Below are positions 1-8,767 of a stretch of 64,000 nt of DNA, piece by piece. The notes under the pieces are model-generated. The model saw only the letters and a program-made list of their open reading frames with translations. It searched no databases and had not been told where the DNA came from. The DNA comes from Acidobacteriota bacterium (GTDB lineage Bacteria > Acidobacteriota > Vicinamibacteria > Vicinamibacterales > Vicinamibacteraceae): contig JADLFL010000023.1 in NCBI GenBank assembly GCA_020845575.1, positions 114,808-178,807 on the forward strand, given 5' to 3'. Position 1 is the stretch's first letter, and each line of letters opens with the position of its first letter. Both the position numbers and the translations under genes were made by a program.

Positions 1-1
1 C

Positions 2-727
2 GAGGTGAGCGTGTTCCGTCAGCCGGCCAACAACTGCAACGGACACACGCGCGACACGCAGGGGCGGCTCGTCACCTGCGAGCGGCGTCGCGTGACGCGC
101 ACGGAGCTCGACGGCAGCATCACCACGCTCGTCGAGCGCGTGGATGGACAGCCCCTCAACTCCCCCAACGACATCGTCTCGCACCCGGACGGATCGCTGT
201 GTTTCACCGATCCCGGCTACGGCATCCTCTCCTTGTACGAAGGATTGAAGGAAGAGCAGAAGCTGCCGACGCGGGTGTACCGGTTGGATCCGGCCACCAG
301 GGCGGTGACGCGCGTGACCGACGCTCTGCGGCGGCCCAACGGCCTCTGCTTCTCGCCCGACTACTCGAAGCTGTACGTCGCAGACACCGAGAATCCCGCG
401 CCGGGTCGTCCCCGTGGCATCCACGTGTTCGACGTCGTGGGCGGGACGACGCTGGGAGCGGGCCGGCTGTTCCACGACATGGGGAAGGGCGGCGCCGACG
501 GCATCCGCTGCGACATGGATGGCAACGTGTGGGCCGCCGCCGGCTGGGCGGGCGCGGGCTACGACGGCGTGCGCGTGATCGCGCCGGACGGCACGGCGAT
601 CGGACAGATCGATCTGCCCGAGATCTGCGGCAACCTGTGCTTCGGCGGCCGGAAGGGTAACCGATTGTTCATGGTCGCCTCGCAGTCGGTGTACAGCCTC
701 TACGTCGAAGCAACGGCGCCCCGCTGA
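2..727 (+). CDS. SMP-30/gluconolactonase/LRE family protein, 5' truncated by window edge
   Basis: C-terminal part of a six-bladed beta-propeller lactonase of the SMP-30/regucalcin family, which typically hydrolyse sugar lactones with a divalent metal. Visible family motifs are NCNGHTRD near the visible start, NSPNDIV followed by FTDPGYG, RPNGLCFSPD, and GADGIRCDMDGNVW; the Asn and Asp in these stretches are the usual metal/substrate ligands. The reading frame is open to the window edge, and family members have about 50 more residues before NCNGHTRD, so the GTG at 5 is probably internal and the real start lies outside. No signal peptide can be judged. Substrate cannot be assigned. Confidence 0.85.
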   Translation, partial: EVSVFRQPANNCNGHTRDTQGRLVTCERRRVTRTELDGSITTLVERVDGQPLNSPNDIVSHPDGSLCFTDPGYGILSLYEGLKEEQKLPTRVYRLDPATRAVTRVTDALRRPNGLCFSPDYSKLYVADTENPAPGRPRGIHVFDVVGGTTLGAGRLFHDMGKGGADGIRCDMDGNVWAAAGWAGAGYDGVRVIAPDGTAIGQIDLPEICGNLCFGGRKGNRLFMVASQSVYSLYVEATAPR

Positions 728-755
728 CGACCACGACCGTCAGCAGGGCGATTCC

Positions 756-1409
756 CTACTTTCCGATCTCGATGGGTGCGGTGGCCACCGTGTGATCCCA
801 CTCCATCCGGAGCAGCACGCTCGACGCACTCACGGGAACGAAGCCGATGGTGAACTGTTCGACAGGAGGCTTCGACGCACTCGCGACGTCGAGCACCATC
901 CTGACGCGCGCCACATCGAACTTCGCGTCGTAGTTGTACGTGCCGTACAGGTTGACCTTGTCGTTCGGGTCGTACTTCGGCTGGCGCGGCTGGTTGTTGA
1001 CAATCAGCGTCCACTCGCCCGCCTTCAGATCGACGAACACGTTGTAGACGCCAGGGCCGAGTGCCTTGCCGCCGACGACGATCGGGGTCTGCGTCGTGAG
1101 CGTGGTCGTCGCGTTCGCACCGGCACGCCATATCGGCGATCCGTCGCGCACCGCTTCACCGTAGGTGGCGCCACTGCCGAAGATGTCCTTGCGCCCCCGC
1201 AGCAGCGGACGACTGTAGTCGACGACCATCCACTTGCCGCCCTCGTAGCGCGGCCCGTTGTCTGTCTTCGTCCACGTCCCACCCACCTGGATGGCCGCCT
1301 GGCCCGCCGGCGACGGCGGTAGTTTCACGTCGGGTACCGATTGCGCCATCAGCGGGCCGGCGGCGCCAAGACAGGCGGCGGTCATCACGATCGTTCGCAG
1401 TATCGACAT
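756..1409 (-). CDS. DUF2911 domain secreted protein
   Basis: 217-residue protein beginning with a Sec signal peptide (MSILRTIVMTAACLGAAG, cleavage probably after LMAQ). The rest is one DUF2911 domain: VDYSRPLLRGRKDIFG, then PIWRAGANATTTLTT, then GPGVYNVFVD and EWTLIVNN are its usual conserved blocks. Function is unknown; the family is common in Acidobacteriota and Bacteroidota and is predicted to sit in the periplasm or outside the cell. The ATG at 1409 is chosen because the signal peptide begins there and GAGGAG lies just upstream; a longer frame upstream encodes low-complexity sequence. It is convergent with the preceding lactonase. Confidence 0.85.
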   Translation of the reverse strand: MSILRTIVMTAACLGAAGPLMAQSVPDVKLPPSPAGQAAIQVGGTWTKTDNGPRYEGGKWMVVDYSRPLLRGRKDIFGSGATYGEAVRDGSPIWRAGANATTTLTTQTPIVVGGKALGPGVYNVFVDLKAGEWTLIVNNQPRQPKYDPNDKVNLYGTYNYDAKFDVARVRMVLDVASASKPPVEQFTIGFVPVSASSVLLRMEWDHTVATAPIEIGK

Positions 1410-1589
1410 ATCGATCTCCTCGATCCGGTTCTCATCGGGTACACCGGGCCGCGCGCGATCACGCGTGCCGCGATGAAGAACGAGACATGGAGGACATTCA
1501 ATCACATGCGGCTCCACATCCTCCGCCCTTCATCCCCTGTCCTGTGTCCGCCATCCTGTCGTCCTGCATCTGCGGATACGCTTGTATGG

Positions 1590-2420
1590 ATGAGCGGGCG
1601 CGTACAGGTGCTGCTGGCGGCGATGTTGTTCTCGACCGCCGGCGTGGTGGTCAAGACGACGACATTGTCGTCGTGGCAGGTGGCGGGTTTCAGGTCCGCC
1701 GTGGCGGCGTTGTTCCTGCTGCTCGTGGTGCGCGCGCCACTGCGGGCCTCGTGGCGGACGCTCGGTGTCGGCCTGGTCATCGCCGTCACGTTCATCAGCT
1801 TCATCGTGGCCAACAAGCTCACGACGTCGGCGCACGCGGTGTTCCTGCAGGCGGCGGCACCGCTCTATCTCGTGCTGCTCGGTCCCTGGCTGCTGAAAGA
1901 GTCGGTGCACGCGCGCGACATCCCGTTCCTCGGCGTCGTGTTCGTGGGACTCGTGCTGCTGTTTGCCGGCACCGTCACGCCATCGTCGACGGCCCCGAAT
2001 CCCGTGCTCGGGAACATCATCGGGGCGGCGAGCGGCGTCACGTGGGCGATCGTGCTCGCCAGCGTGCGACACCTCACGCGCGAGTATGGAGTGGACGGCG
2101 CGATGACCGCCACGTTCTACGGCAACGTCTTTGCGTTCCTCTTGTGCGCCCCGCTCGCCTTCCCTGTCGTTGGTGCGACAGCCGTCGACTGGACGGTGAT
2201 TGCGTACCTTGGCTGCTTCCAGCTCGCGCTGGCTTACGTCCTGCTGACGCGCGGCGTGCGGACGCTGTCCGCGCTCGAAGCGTCGCTCCTGCTCCTCCTG
2301 GAACCCGCGCTCAATCCGCTGTGGACGTTTCTCGTCCATGGCGAAACGCCTGGCATCCTCGGCAGCATTGGCGGCGCCCTCGTCCTCGCCGCCACCACGG
2401 CTCGCGCGATACGGAACTGA
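1590..2420 (+). CDS. EamA/DMT-superfamily transporter
   Basis: 276-residue polytopic membrane protein with about ten hydrophobic segments in two similar halves, the hallmark of the drug/metabolite transporter (EamA) superfamily. The C-terminal repeat shows the typical ending LEASLLLLLEPALNPLWTFL followed by a glycine-rich last helix. Such proteins export amino acids, nucleotides or other metabolites; the substrate cannot be read from sequence. The ATG at 1590 is chosen because the first membrane helix follows directly (MSGRVQVLLAAMLF); the frame is open upstream but encodes non-hydrophobic sequence. No strong Shine-Dalgarno is seen. It is convergent with alr. Confidence 0.85.
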   Translation: MSGRVQVLLAAMLFSTAGVVVKTTTLSSWQVAGFRSAVAALFLLLVVRAPLRASWRTLGVGLVIAVTFISFIVANKLTTSAHAVFLQAAAPLYLVLLGPWLLKESVHARDIPFLGVVFVGLVLLFAGTVTPSSTAPNPVLGNIIGAASGVTWAIVLASVRHLTREYGVDGAMTATFYGNVFAFLLCAPLAFPVVGATAVDWTVIAYLGCFQLALAYVLLTRGVRTLSALEASLLLLLEPALNPLWTFLVHGETPGILGSIGGALVLAATTARAIRN

Positions 2421-2515
2421 TGACAGGAGCTCTCCGAGGTGTAGCCGCCGGATTGTCCGCCGTAGCCCGAAGGGCGAAGGCGCAAGTGCGGCAGCTCACA
2501 TTGGGAGGGCGGCCC
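2421..2515. other. Convergent spacer with CTCTCCGAGG motif
   Basis: Ninety-five bases between the EamA gene and alr, which converge. It carries GCTCTCCGAGG (2429-2439) and short GC-rich inverted repeats (GCCGCCGG, CCCGAAGGG). The CTCTCCGAG core recurs in reverse orientation near 22424 and in the rpmJ-infA spacer (55824-55869), so it may be a dispersed repeat. No U-rich terminator is visible. Confidence 0.4.
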
Positions 2516-3649
2516 CTACGCCTGCTGGAACTCGCGGTCGATTCTCGCGCCGAGGCGGCAGAGGATCTCCCACGGGATCGCGCCGATCGTGGCGGCGACT
2601 TCCCGCGCGTCGAGGCGCTCGTCGCCCTGGCGGCCGAGCAGAACGACCTCGTCGCCAGGCGACACGTCCATGCCCGTCACGTCGATCGACAGCATGTCCA
2701 TCGACACCCTGCCGACGATCGGCACGCGTCGCCCGCGAACGAGAACAACGCCACGGCCGCCGAGACGCCAGTCGACGCCATCGGCATAGCCCGCCGGCAC
2801 CACGGCCACCGTGCGAGGTCCCTCGGCGTAATACGCCTGTCCGTACCCCGCCGACTCCCCGTCACGCACGCCCTTCACGGCAACGATGCGACTGTGCAGC
2901 GAGAGGACGGGTTCGAGCGCGAGCGTGGACATGAGCGGCGGCGGCACCACGCCGTAGAGCAGCAGCCCCGGACGCACGGCGTCGAGCCACACGCGCTCGT
3001 CGCGCAGGAGCGCCGCGCTGTTGGCGGCATGAGCCTGCGTGGTGCGCAGGCCGAGCGCCGCTGCCGTCTCACGCGCCTCGCTGAAGTGTTGCTGCTGACG
3101 CGCGAGGTGATCGTTCTCGGGTTCGTCCGCCGTCGCGAAGTGCGTGTACAGGGCGTCGACGCGCAGGGACGATGCCCCGAGGATCGCCGGAAGCGTGCGC
3201 CGCAGGTTGTCGTGCCGCAGGCCGAGACGATTCATGCCCGTGTCGATCTTCACGTGACAGCCGAGCACGCTGTCGCGCGCCGCTGCCGCGTCGGCCAACG
3301 CCCGCCCGGCCCGCGGCGACGAGATGGTCGGCGTGAGGCGGTGCGTGAAAATGCCGTCCAGATCGGAGACGCCGAGTGCGCCGAAGATCAGGATCGGTGT
3401 GCGCACACCGCCTTCGCGCAGCGTGATGCCCTCGTCGACGTCGGCGCACGCGAGCATCGCCACGCCCTCGTCCTCGAGCGCACGCGCCACGGGCACGGCA
3501 CCGTGCCCGTAGGCGTTGGCCTTGACCACGCCGATGATGCCAGGCGCAGTGCGCCCCGAGGCGAGCGCACCGTCTTCCAGGATGCCGCGGATCGCGCGCA
3601 CGTTGCCGCGCAGGGCACCGAGGTCGACGCGCGCCACCGTATGCCGCAC
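2516..3649 (-). CDS. alr: Alanine racemase
   Basis: PLP-dependent interconversion of L- and D-alanine for peptidoglycan synthesis, cytoplasmic. 377 residues, normal for the family. The PLP-binding lysine is K43 in VVKANAYGHG near the N-terminus; the second catalytic region is SAGYGQAYYAEGPRT followed by VVPAGYADG. The C-terminal beta domain includes GRVSMDMLSIDV and PGDEVVLLG. Start is GTG one base after the dnaB stop codon, so translation is probably coupled to dnaB. The dnaB-alr order is common in bacteria. Confidence 0.95.
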   Translation of the reverse strand: MRHTVARVDLGALRGNVRAIRGILEDGALASGRTAPGIIGVVKANAYGHGAVPVARALEDEGVAMLACADVDEGITLREGGVRTPILIFGALGVSDLDGIFTHRLTPTISSPRAGRALADAAAARDSVLGCHVKIDTGMNRLGLRHDNLRRTLPAILGASSLRVDALYTHFATADEPENDHLARQQQHFSEARETAAALGLRTTQAHAANSAALLRDERVWLDAVRPGLLLYGVVPPPLMSTLALEPVLSLHSRIVAVKGVRDGESAGYGQAYYAEGPRTVAVVPAGYADGVDWRLGGRGVVLVRGRRVPIVGRVSMDMLSIDVTGMDVSPGDEVVLLGRQGDERLDAREVAATIGAIPWEILCRLGARIDREFQQA

Positions 3650-3650
3650 G

Positions 3651-4988
3651 TCAGTAGTCGCTGCCGCCGCGTTCGAGGTTCTCGAAGCGCGTGTATTCGT
3701 TGAGGAACGCGAGCTTGACCGTCCCCACGGGGCCGTTGCGCTGCTTGGCGATGATGATCTCGGCCTCGCCGGTCTCCTCGGCCTCGGGCTCCTTGTAGCG
3801 ATCCTCGCGGTAGATGAACATCACCACGTCGGCGTCCTGTTCGAGGGCGCCCGATTCGCGCAGGTCCGAGAGCTGCGGCCTGTGGTCCGACCGTGAGTCC
3901 GGCGCGCGCGAGAGCTGCGACAGGATCACGACGGGTACTCCCAGTTCCTTGGCGAGCGCCTTGAGGGAACGCGAGATACTCGTCAGCTCCTGCTGACGGT
4001 TCTCGAAGCGGCCACGTCCCTGCATCAGCTGTACGTAGTCGATGATCAGCATGTCGAGGCGGCCGTGCTCGGCCTTGAGCCGCCTCGCCTTGGCGCGCAT
4101 CTCGAGCACGCCGATCGACGCACTGTCGTCGATGTAGATCGGCGCGACCTGCAGCTTCTCCGCCGCCTGGGCGATCGCGGGCAGATCACGTTCGAGGAGC
4201 ATGCCCTGCCTGATGCGCTGGGCGTCCACGCGCGCCTCGCCCGTGAGCATGCGCATGAACAGCTGCTCCTTGGACATCTCGAGGCTGAACACGCCGACGA
4301 CCTTGCCGTGCTCCAGGGCCGCGTTCTGCGCGATGTTGATCACGAACGACGTCTTGCCCATCGACGGGCGCGCCGCGATGATCACGAGGTCGCCCGCCTG
4401 CATGCCCGACGTCTTGTGGTCCAGGTCGTAGAAGCCCGTGGGCACGCCCGTGACGAGACTCTTGAACTGCTGCAGCTTCTCGACGCGGTCGAGCGTCTCG
4501 TCGACGAGTGCCGACAGCGGCGTGAACCCCTGGCTCAGTCGCGCGTCGGCGATGCTGAAGATCCCTGCCTCGGCCGCGTCGAGGATCTCGCCGGCGTCTC
4601 GCTCGGCATCGTAGGCCTCCGCCGCGATGCGGGTCGCCTCCTCGATGAGGCGACGCAGCGTGGCCTTCTCCTTGACGATCTGCGCGTAGTGCTCGACGTT
4701 GGTCGTGCGCGGGACGCCGTCGACGAGCCGCGTGATGTAGGCGGGGCCGCCTACCGTCTCGAGCGCGGTGGCGCGCGCGAGCGATTCGGTCAGCGTCACG
4801 AGGTCGATGGCGACGTTGCGCTCGCTCAGCTGGATCATGTGCTCCAGCAGGAGCTTGTGCGCCTCGCGATAGAAGTCTTCGGGCTTGACGACCTCCACGG
4901 CCGCGTTGATCGCGTCGTTGCGCAGCAGGATGGCGCCGAGCACCGAACGCTCGGCGTCGAGGTTGTGCGGGAGCGTGCGATCGGACAT
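3651..4988 (-). CDS. dnaB: Replicative DNA helicase
   Basis: 445-residue hexameric RecA-fold helicase that unwinds DNA at the replication fork. The N-terminal DnaB domain begins LPHNLDAERSVLGAILL; the C-terminal ATPase has Walker A ARPSMGKTSF, the Walker B region MLIIDYVQLM, and the conserved RESGALEQDADVVMF and AKQRNGPVGTVKLAF motifs. No intein is present. The ATG at 4988 gives the standard N-terminus; a longer frame upstream has no family similarity. No strong ribosome site is seen. It lies downstream of rplI, separated by a hairpin terminator, so it may depend on read-through or a local promoter. Confidence 0.96.
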   Translation of the reverse strand: MSDRTLPHNLDAERSVLGAILLRNDAINAAVEVVKPEDFYREAHKLLLEHMIQLSERNVAIDLVTLTESLARATALETVGGPAYITRLVDGVPRTTNVEHYAQIVKEKATLRRLIEEATRIAAEAYDAERDAGEILDAAEAGIFSIADARLSQGFTPLSALVDETLDRVEKLQQFKSLVTGVPTGFYDLDHKTSGMQAGDLVIIAARPSMGKTSFVINIAQNAALEHGKVVGVFSLEMSKEQLFMRMLTGEARVDAQRIRQGMLLERDLPAIAQAAEKLQVAPIYIDDSASIGVLEMRAKARRLKAEHGRLDMLIIDYVQLMQGRGRFENRQQELTSISRSLKALAKELGVPVVILSQLSRAPDSRSDHRPQLSDLRESGALEQDADVVMFIYREDRYKEPEAEETGEAEIIIAKQRNGPVGTVKLAFLNEYTRFENLERGGSDY

Positions 4989-5043
4989 GGGGGGGTACAA
5001 GACTACCCGATCGACGGCGACTGTTTCAGGCGCACGTCGTGAA

Positions 5044-5080
5044 AACAGAAAGCCCGCCACAGACAGCGTGGCGGGCTCTC
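5044..5080 (-). terminator. Rho-independent terminator after rplI
   Basis: Perfect 10-bp inverted repeat AGCCCGCCAC / GTGGCGGGCT (5051-5060 with 5068-5077) and a 7-base loop. Read on the minus strand the stem is followed by a T-rich run (TTTCTGTTTTC), as expected for intrinsic termination of the rpsF-rpsR-rplI transcript. There is no T-run on the plus side. Confidence 0.8.
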
Positions 5081-5126
5081 GTGTGCACTCGGCTCGACTG
5101 CGTGACCGCGCTCGATGGGGAATCGA

Positions 5127-5606
5127 CTACGCCTCTGCGGGCGCGTCGGCAGCGGCCGCGCCTTCGGCGGCCACCACGACCTTCACCTGCGCCGTCACCT
5201 CGCGGTGCAGGCGCACCGGCACGGTGTACTCGCCAACCGCCTTGATCGCCTCGGCGAGCTGGATGCGGCGGCGGTCCACTTCGAACCCTTGCGCGGCCAG
5301 TGCTTCGGCGATGTCGGCCGACGTCACCGAGCCGAACAGGTGCTCGTTGTCGCCTGCACGACGGGTGAACGACAGCTCGGTCTGCGCAAAGCGCGTCGCG
5401 ATCGCCTGGGCCACCGCGCGCTCCTCGGCCGCCTTGAGCGCCGCCACCTTCTTCTCGTGCTCGATCTGCTTCTTGTTGCCTGCCGTGACAGCCAGGGCGA
5501 GCTTGCGCGGCAACAGGTAGTTGCGCGCGTAGCCCGGCGCCACCTTCACCACGTCGCCACGCTCACCGAGGTGCTCGACGTGTTCCTTCAGGATCACTTC
5601 GATCAT
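5127..5606 (-). CDS. rplI: 50S ribosomal protein L9
   Basis: 159-residue L9, binding 23S rRNA near the L1 stalk base. The N-terminal domain shows MIEVILKEHVEHLGERGDVVKVAPGYARNYLLP in outline, followed by the long connecting helix (EKKVAALKAAEERAVAQAIA) and the C-terminal RNA-binding domain (LFGSVTSADIAEAL). The end is extended by an Ala-rich tail (AAEGAAAADAPAEA). It is third in rpsF-rpsR-rplI, 14 bases after rpsR. Confidence 0.96.
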   Translation of the reverse strand: MIEVILKEHVEHLGERGDVVKVAPGYARNYLLPRKLALAVTAGNKKQIEHEKKVAALKAAEERAVAQAIATRFAQTELSFTRRAGDNEHLFGSVTSADIAEALAAQGFEVDRRRIQLAEAIKAVGEYTVPVRLHREVTAQVKVVVAAEGAAAADAPAEA

Positions 5607-5620
5607 CGCACTCGTCCTTC

Positions 5621-5935
5621 CTAGTCAGTGGCGTACGGGAGCAACGCCAGGAAGCGCGCCCGCTTGATGGCAACCTGCAGCTTGCGCTGGTACTTCGCGC
5701 TGGTGCCCGTCAGTCGGCGCGGCTGGATCTTGCCGCGCTCGGGCACGAACTGCGAGAGGAGACGCACGTCCTTGTAGTCGACGTAGTCGATCTTCTCGGT
5801 GCGGAACTTGCAGACGCGCTTGCGGCGGAACCCGCCGCGCCGTCCACCACCGCCGCCACCGCTGCGCTCGCCGCGCCCGCCGCCGCGGCCACCGCGGCCG
5901 CCGCGCTCTTCCTGCATCGGGTTGTCGCTACTCAT
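5621..5935 (-). CDS. rpsR: 30S ribosomal protein S18 with Gly/Arg-rich N-terminal extension
   Basis: 104 residues. From about residue 36 it is a normal S18 (RRKRVCKF, then [30 protein letters not shown] and [12 protein letters not shown]). The first ~35 residues are unusual: after [10 protein letters not shown] comes a run of RGG/GRGG-type repeats rich in Gly and Arg. Such RGG tracts bind RNA in other proteins; here the role is unknown. The ATG at 5935 is supported by GGGGAG upstream and lies 3 bases after the rpsF stop, and there is no later Met before the S18 core, so the extension appears to be translated. Confidence 0.94.
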   Translation of the reverse strand: MSSDNPMQEERGGRGGRGGGRGERSGGGGGGRRGGFRRKRVCKFRTEKIDYVDYKDVRLLSQFVPERGKIQPRRLTGTSAKYQRKLQVAIKRARFLALLPYATD

Positions 5936-5938
5936 GAC

Positions 5939-6382
5939 TCAGATCTCCCCGTCGTCCTGGTTGTCGAGCGCCGCCTGCTTGGCCATCAGTTCCTCGGGCG
6001 TGGGCTCCGGCGGCAATCCGCGGGCCACGCGGCGACGGCGGGTCTCCTCGTCGCGACGGGCCTTGGCGCGCGCGGCCTTCTGGAGTTCCTCGTCCACGCG
6101 AACGATGAGGTGGCGGATGATCGCGTCGTTCACCTTCAGGCGGCGATCGAGCTCCTTCACGAGCTCGCCCTCGCTGCTGAAGAGCAGGACGACGTAGTGG
6201 CCTTCCTTGTGGCGACCGATCTGATACGCGAGGCGCCGGCGGCCCCACACGTCTGCCTTGTCGATCGTGCCGTTCGCCTTCGTGATGATGCCCTCGACGA
6301 GCGCCTGCAGCTCGGTGAGCTGCTCCTCTGTCGCGTCGGGCGAGGCGATGTAAACGAGTTCGTACTGCTTCACTGCTGCCAT
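5939..6382 (-). CDS. rpsF: 30S ribosomal protein S6
   Basis: 147-residue S6, which pairs with S18 on the 30S platform. The ferredoxin-like core is visible in YELVYIASPDATEEQ, DVWGRRRLAYQIGRHKEGHYV and LKVNDAIIRHLIVRVDEE. A charged C-terminal tail rich in Arg/Glu runs to the end. The ATG at 6382 has an AAGGAGG Shine-Dalgarno at good distance, which decides the start over longer frames. Confidence 0.96.
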   Translation of the reverse strand: MAAVKQYELVYIASPDATEEQLTELQALVEGIITKANGTIDKADVWGRRRLAYQIGRHKEGHYVVLLFSSEGELVKELDRRLKVNDAIIRHLIVRVDEELQKAARAKARRDEETRRRRVARGLPPEPTPEELMAKQAALDNQDDGEI

Positions 6383-6434
6383 TCGGCCTCCTTCTGGCCT
6401 GAACGTCCCCTCGACTCGGGGCAAGGAGGACGCG

Positions 6435-7007
6435 TCACCCCTTTGGTGGCGCGTTGAAGACCTGCATGGTCTTCTCGATCCCGTCGCGTGCGAAGCACTC
6501 GACGGCATCAGCGGCCGTCACGACCGCATCGTCCACGACAGCCCGGACGTCGGGCGGTATCGCGGACAGGACGTGATCGGCGAGATCGCGGCGCGGATCC
6601 CCGCGCCCGACCCCGATCCGGAGCCGGGCGAACTGCTCCGTCCCGAGCACGCCGATGATCGACTTCAGGCCGTTGTGGCCTCCCGCCGATCCGGCTGGCC
6701 GTGCCCGCAACTGTCCGGCGGGCAGGGCCACCTCGTCGAGCACCACCAGCAGGTCCTCGACGGGGATCTTGTAATACCGCAGCAGGTCGCCCACGGCGCC
6801 GCCACTGAGGTTCATGTACGTGAGCGGCTTGACGAGCAGCAGTCCGCCGTCCGTGCCTCTCGCCCGTGCCATCACCGCATCGGCCGGCGCGGCTTCGAAC
6901 CGCACGCCATGCCGTGCCGCCAACACGTCCATCGCCATGAAGCCGACGTTGTGAAGCGTGTCCCTGTACCTCGGGCCGGGATTGCCGAGCCCCACGATCA
7001 GCTTCAC
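6435..7007 (-). CDS. pth: Peptidyl-tRNA hydrolase
   Basis: Recycles peptidyl-tRNA by cleaving the ester bond. About 190 residues, typical length. Family motifs: KLIVGLGNPGPRYRDT, catalytic His in DTLHNVGF, the Asn in KPLTYMNLSG, an acidic residue in VLDEVALP and GGHNGLKSII. GTG at 7007 is preferred because GGGG lies 7 bases upstream and the family begins MKLIVGLGNPG; TTG at 7013 is an alternative two codons longer. It lies directly downstream of rplY, an order also known from Pseudomonas. Confidence 0.94.
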   Translation of the reverse strand: MKLIVGLGNPGPRYRDTLHNVGFMAMDVLAARHGVRFEAAPADAVMARARGTDGGLLLVKPLTYMNLSGGAVGDLLRYYKIPVEDLLVVLDEVALPAGQLRARPAGSAGGHNGLKSIIGVLGTEQFARLRIGVGRGDPRRDLADHVLSAIPPDVRAVVDDAVVTAADAVECFARDGIEKTMQVFNAPPKG

Positions 7008-7028
7008 GCGCAACGCCCCACGGGTGCC

Positions 7029-7661
7029 CTACTTGTCCTTGGCCTCCGGCTTGCCCTTCTTGGCGACCTCGGGCTCGGCCGGTGCGGCGGCGGCATCGTC
7101 GGTGGACGTGCGTGCGGCCACCACGTGCACGAGCAGCATGTCGGCCGGGCTCACCGGCGTCCACGACTGATCCTTCGCCACGTCGCGCACGTACACGCCG
7201 TCGCCGATCATCATGCCCGCCACGTCGATGTCGATGTGCTCCGGGATCTCGGCCGGCAGGGTCTCGACCACCACGTCGCGGTGGACGAAGTCGAGCACGC
7301 CGCCCTGCACCTTCACGCCGCGCGGCTCACCGTGCAGGCGGACGGCGACCTTCACGTGCACCTTGCGCGTGAGGTCGACGCGATAGAAGTCCGCGTGCAG
7401 CAACTGGTGCGTGACCGGCTGCAGCAGGTACTCCTTCACGATGACCTTGGTCGCCGCGCCGGCGATCGTGAGATCGATGAGCGTGTTCAGGCCTGCTTCC
7501 GAGTGCAGCAGCTTGGACAGGGTCCTGGGATCGACGGCGACCGCCTGCGGCTCCTTGCCGCCACCGTACACCACTGCGGGAATCCGGCCTGCCACGCGCA
7601 GACGACGGGCTTCGTTCTTGCCGCGCGACTCGCGGACAACGGCATCGAGGGTTGTATCCAC
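7029..7661 (-). CDS. rplY: 50S ribosomal protein L25/general stress protein Ctc
   Basis: 210-residue two-domain (TL5/Ctc type) L25, which binds 5S rRNA. The N-terminal L25 domain shows RESRGKNEARRLRVAGRIPAVVYG in outline and VIVKEYLLQPVTHQLLHADFYRV; the C-terminal beta domain shows HGEPRGVKVQGGVL and LPAEIPEHIDIDV. The C-terminus carries an Ala/Pro/Lys tail. GTG start at 7661 has TAGGAG upstream. Gene order prs-rplY-pth supports the call. Confidence 0.95.
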   Translation of the reverse strand: MDTTLDAVVRESRGKNEARRLRVAGRIPAVVYGGGKEPQAVAVDPRTLSKLLHSEAGLNTLIDLTIAGAATKVIVKEYLLQPVTHQLLHADFYRVDLTRKVHVKVAVRLHGEPRGVKVQGGVLDFVHRDVVVETLPAEIPEHIDIDVAGMMIGDGVYVRDVAKDQSWTPVSPADMLLVHVVAARTSTDDAAAAPAEPEVAKKGKPEAKDK

Positions 7662-7730
7662 ACTCAGCTCCTACTCTCAGTCGAGCCGACGCCAGGGGGC
7701 GACGGCAGACCTACCATGGGGTTCACGCGC

Positions 7731-8678
7731 CTATACGAACAGCGAAGAAACCGACGTTTCTTCATGAATGCTGCGGATGGCCTGGCCCAGGAGCCGCGCC
7801 ACAGACAGGCATTCGATTTTCGACGAGCCCCGCAGCGCCTCGCCCTGCGGGATCGTGTTGGTCACCACCAGCTTCTCGATGGGCGACTGCTCGATCCGCT
7901 CGATGGCCGGACCGGACAGGACGCCGTGTACCGCACAGGCGATGATGCGTTCGGCGCCGTTGGCCTGCAGCGCCTGCGCCGCCTTCACGATCGTGCCTGC
8001 CGTGTCGATGATGTCGTCCTGCAGCACGCACGTGCGCCCGCGGACGTCACCGATCACGTTCATCACCTCGGCCGCTCCCGTCTCAGAGCTGCGACGCTTG
8101 TCGATGATCGCCAGGTCTGCGCCGATCCGCTTGGCGTAGGCCCTGGCGCGTTCCGCACCTCCCGCGTCAGGCGACACCACCGTGACATTCGGGAACCGCT
8201 GGCGCGTCAGGTAATCGATGATCACCGGCGCCGCGAACAGGTGGTCCACCGGGATGTCGAAGAACCCCTGAATCTGGGCCTTGTGCAGGTCCATCGTCAG
8301 GATGCGGTGGGCACCCGCCGCACTCAGCAGGTTGGCCACCAGCTTGGCCGAGATCGGCACGCGCGGCTTGTCCTTGCGGTCCTGCCGGGCGTAGCCGTAG
8401 TACGGCATCACCGCCGTGATGCGCGATGCCGACGAGCGCCGGAACGCGTCGATCATCACGCACAGTTCCATGATGTTGGCGTCCACCGGCCGCGACGTCG
8501 GCTGCACGATGAACACGTCGGTCCCGCGAATGTTCTCGTCGATCTGGAACGAGACCTCGGTGTCCGGAAACCGCATCAGGCGCGCCTGCCCGGGCGCCAC
8601 GCACAGGAACTCGGAGATTTCCTGCGCCAGTTCCGGGTGGGCACTGCCCGAGAACACCTTCAAGTTCGATCGCGCCAT
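7731..8678 (-). CDS. prs: Ribose-phosphate pyrophosphokinase
   Basis: Makes PRPP from ribose-5-phosphate and ATP for purine, pyrimidine, His and Trp synthesis. 315 residues, normal. Visible are FPDTEVSFQIDENIRG, the ATP-site region YYGYARQDRKDKPRVPISAKL in outline, catalytic-loop MDLHKAQIQGFFDIPVDHL, flexible loop KRRSSETGAAEVMNVIGDV and the PRPP loop DDIIDTAGT. ATG at 8678 gives the standard N-terminus MARSNLKVFSG; a longer frame upstream runs antisense through tRNA-Gln and is not real. It probably shares a transcript with the tRNA gene 89 bases upstream. Confidence 0.96.
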   Translation of the reverse strand: MARSNLKVFSGSAHPELAQEISEFLCVAPGQARLMRFPDTEVSFQIDENIRGTDVFIVQPTSRPVDANIMELCVMIDAFRRSSASRITAVMPYYGYARQDRKDKPRVPISAKLVANLLSAAGAHRILTMDLHKAQIQGFFDIPVDHLFAAPVIIDYLTRQRFPNVTVVSPDAGGAERARAYAKRIGADLAIIDKRRSSETGAAEVMNVIGDVRGRTCVLQDDIIDTAGTIVKAAQALQANGAERIIACAVHGVLSGPAIERIEQSPIEKLVVTNTIPQGEALRGSSKIECLSVARLLGQAIRSIHEETSVSSLFV

Positions 8679-8767
8679 CGCCGTCCGTGGAAACGCACTA
8701 CATCCATCGCCGCTTCCGCGGCCAGCCTGCCCGGAAGCCTTCCGGACCGGCCCATCCCGAAAGGGAT

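Noticed and set aside
1487..3703. A 738-codon plus-strand frame over the EamA gene and alr
   Set aside because: Composition is Arg/Ala-rich, it crosses two clear genes in other frames, and it has no recognisable domain.
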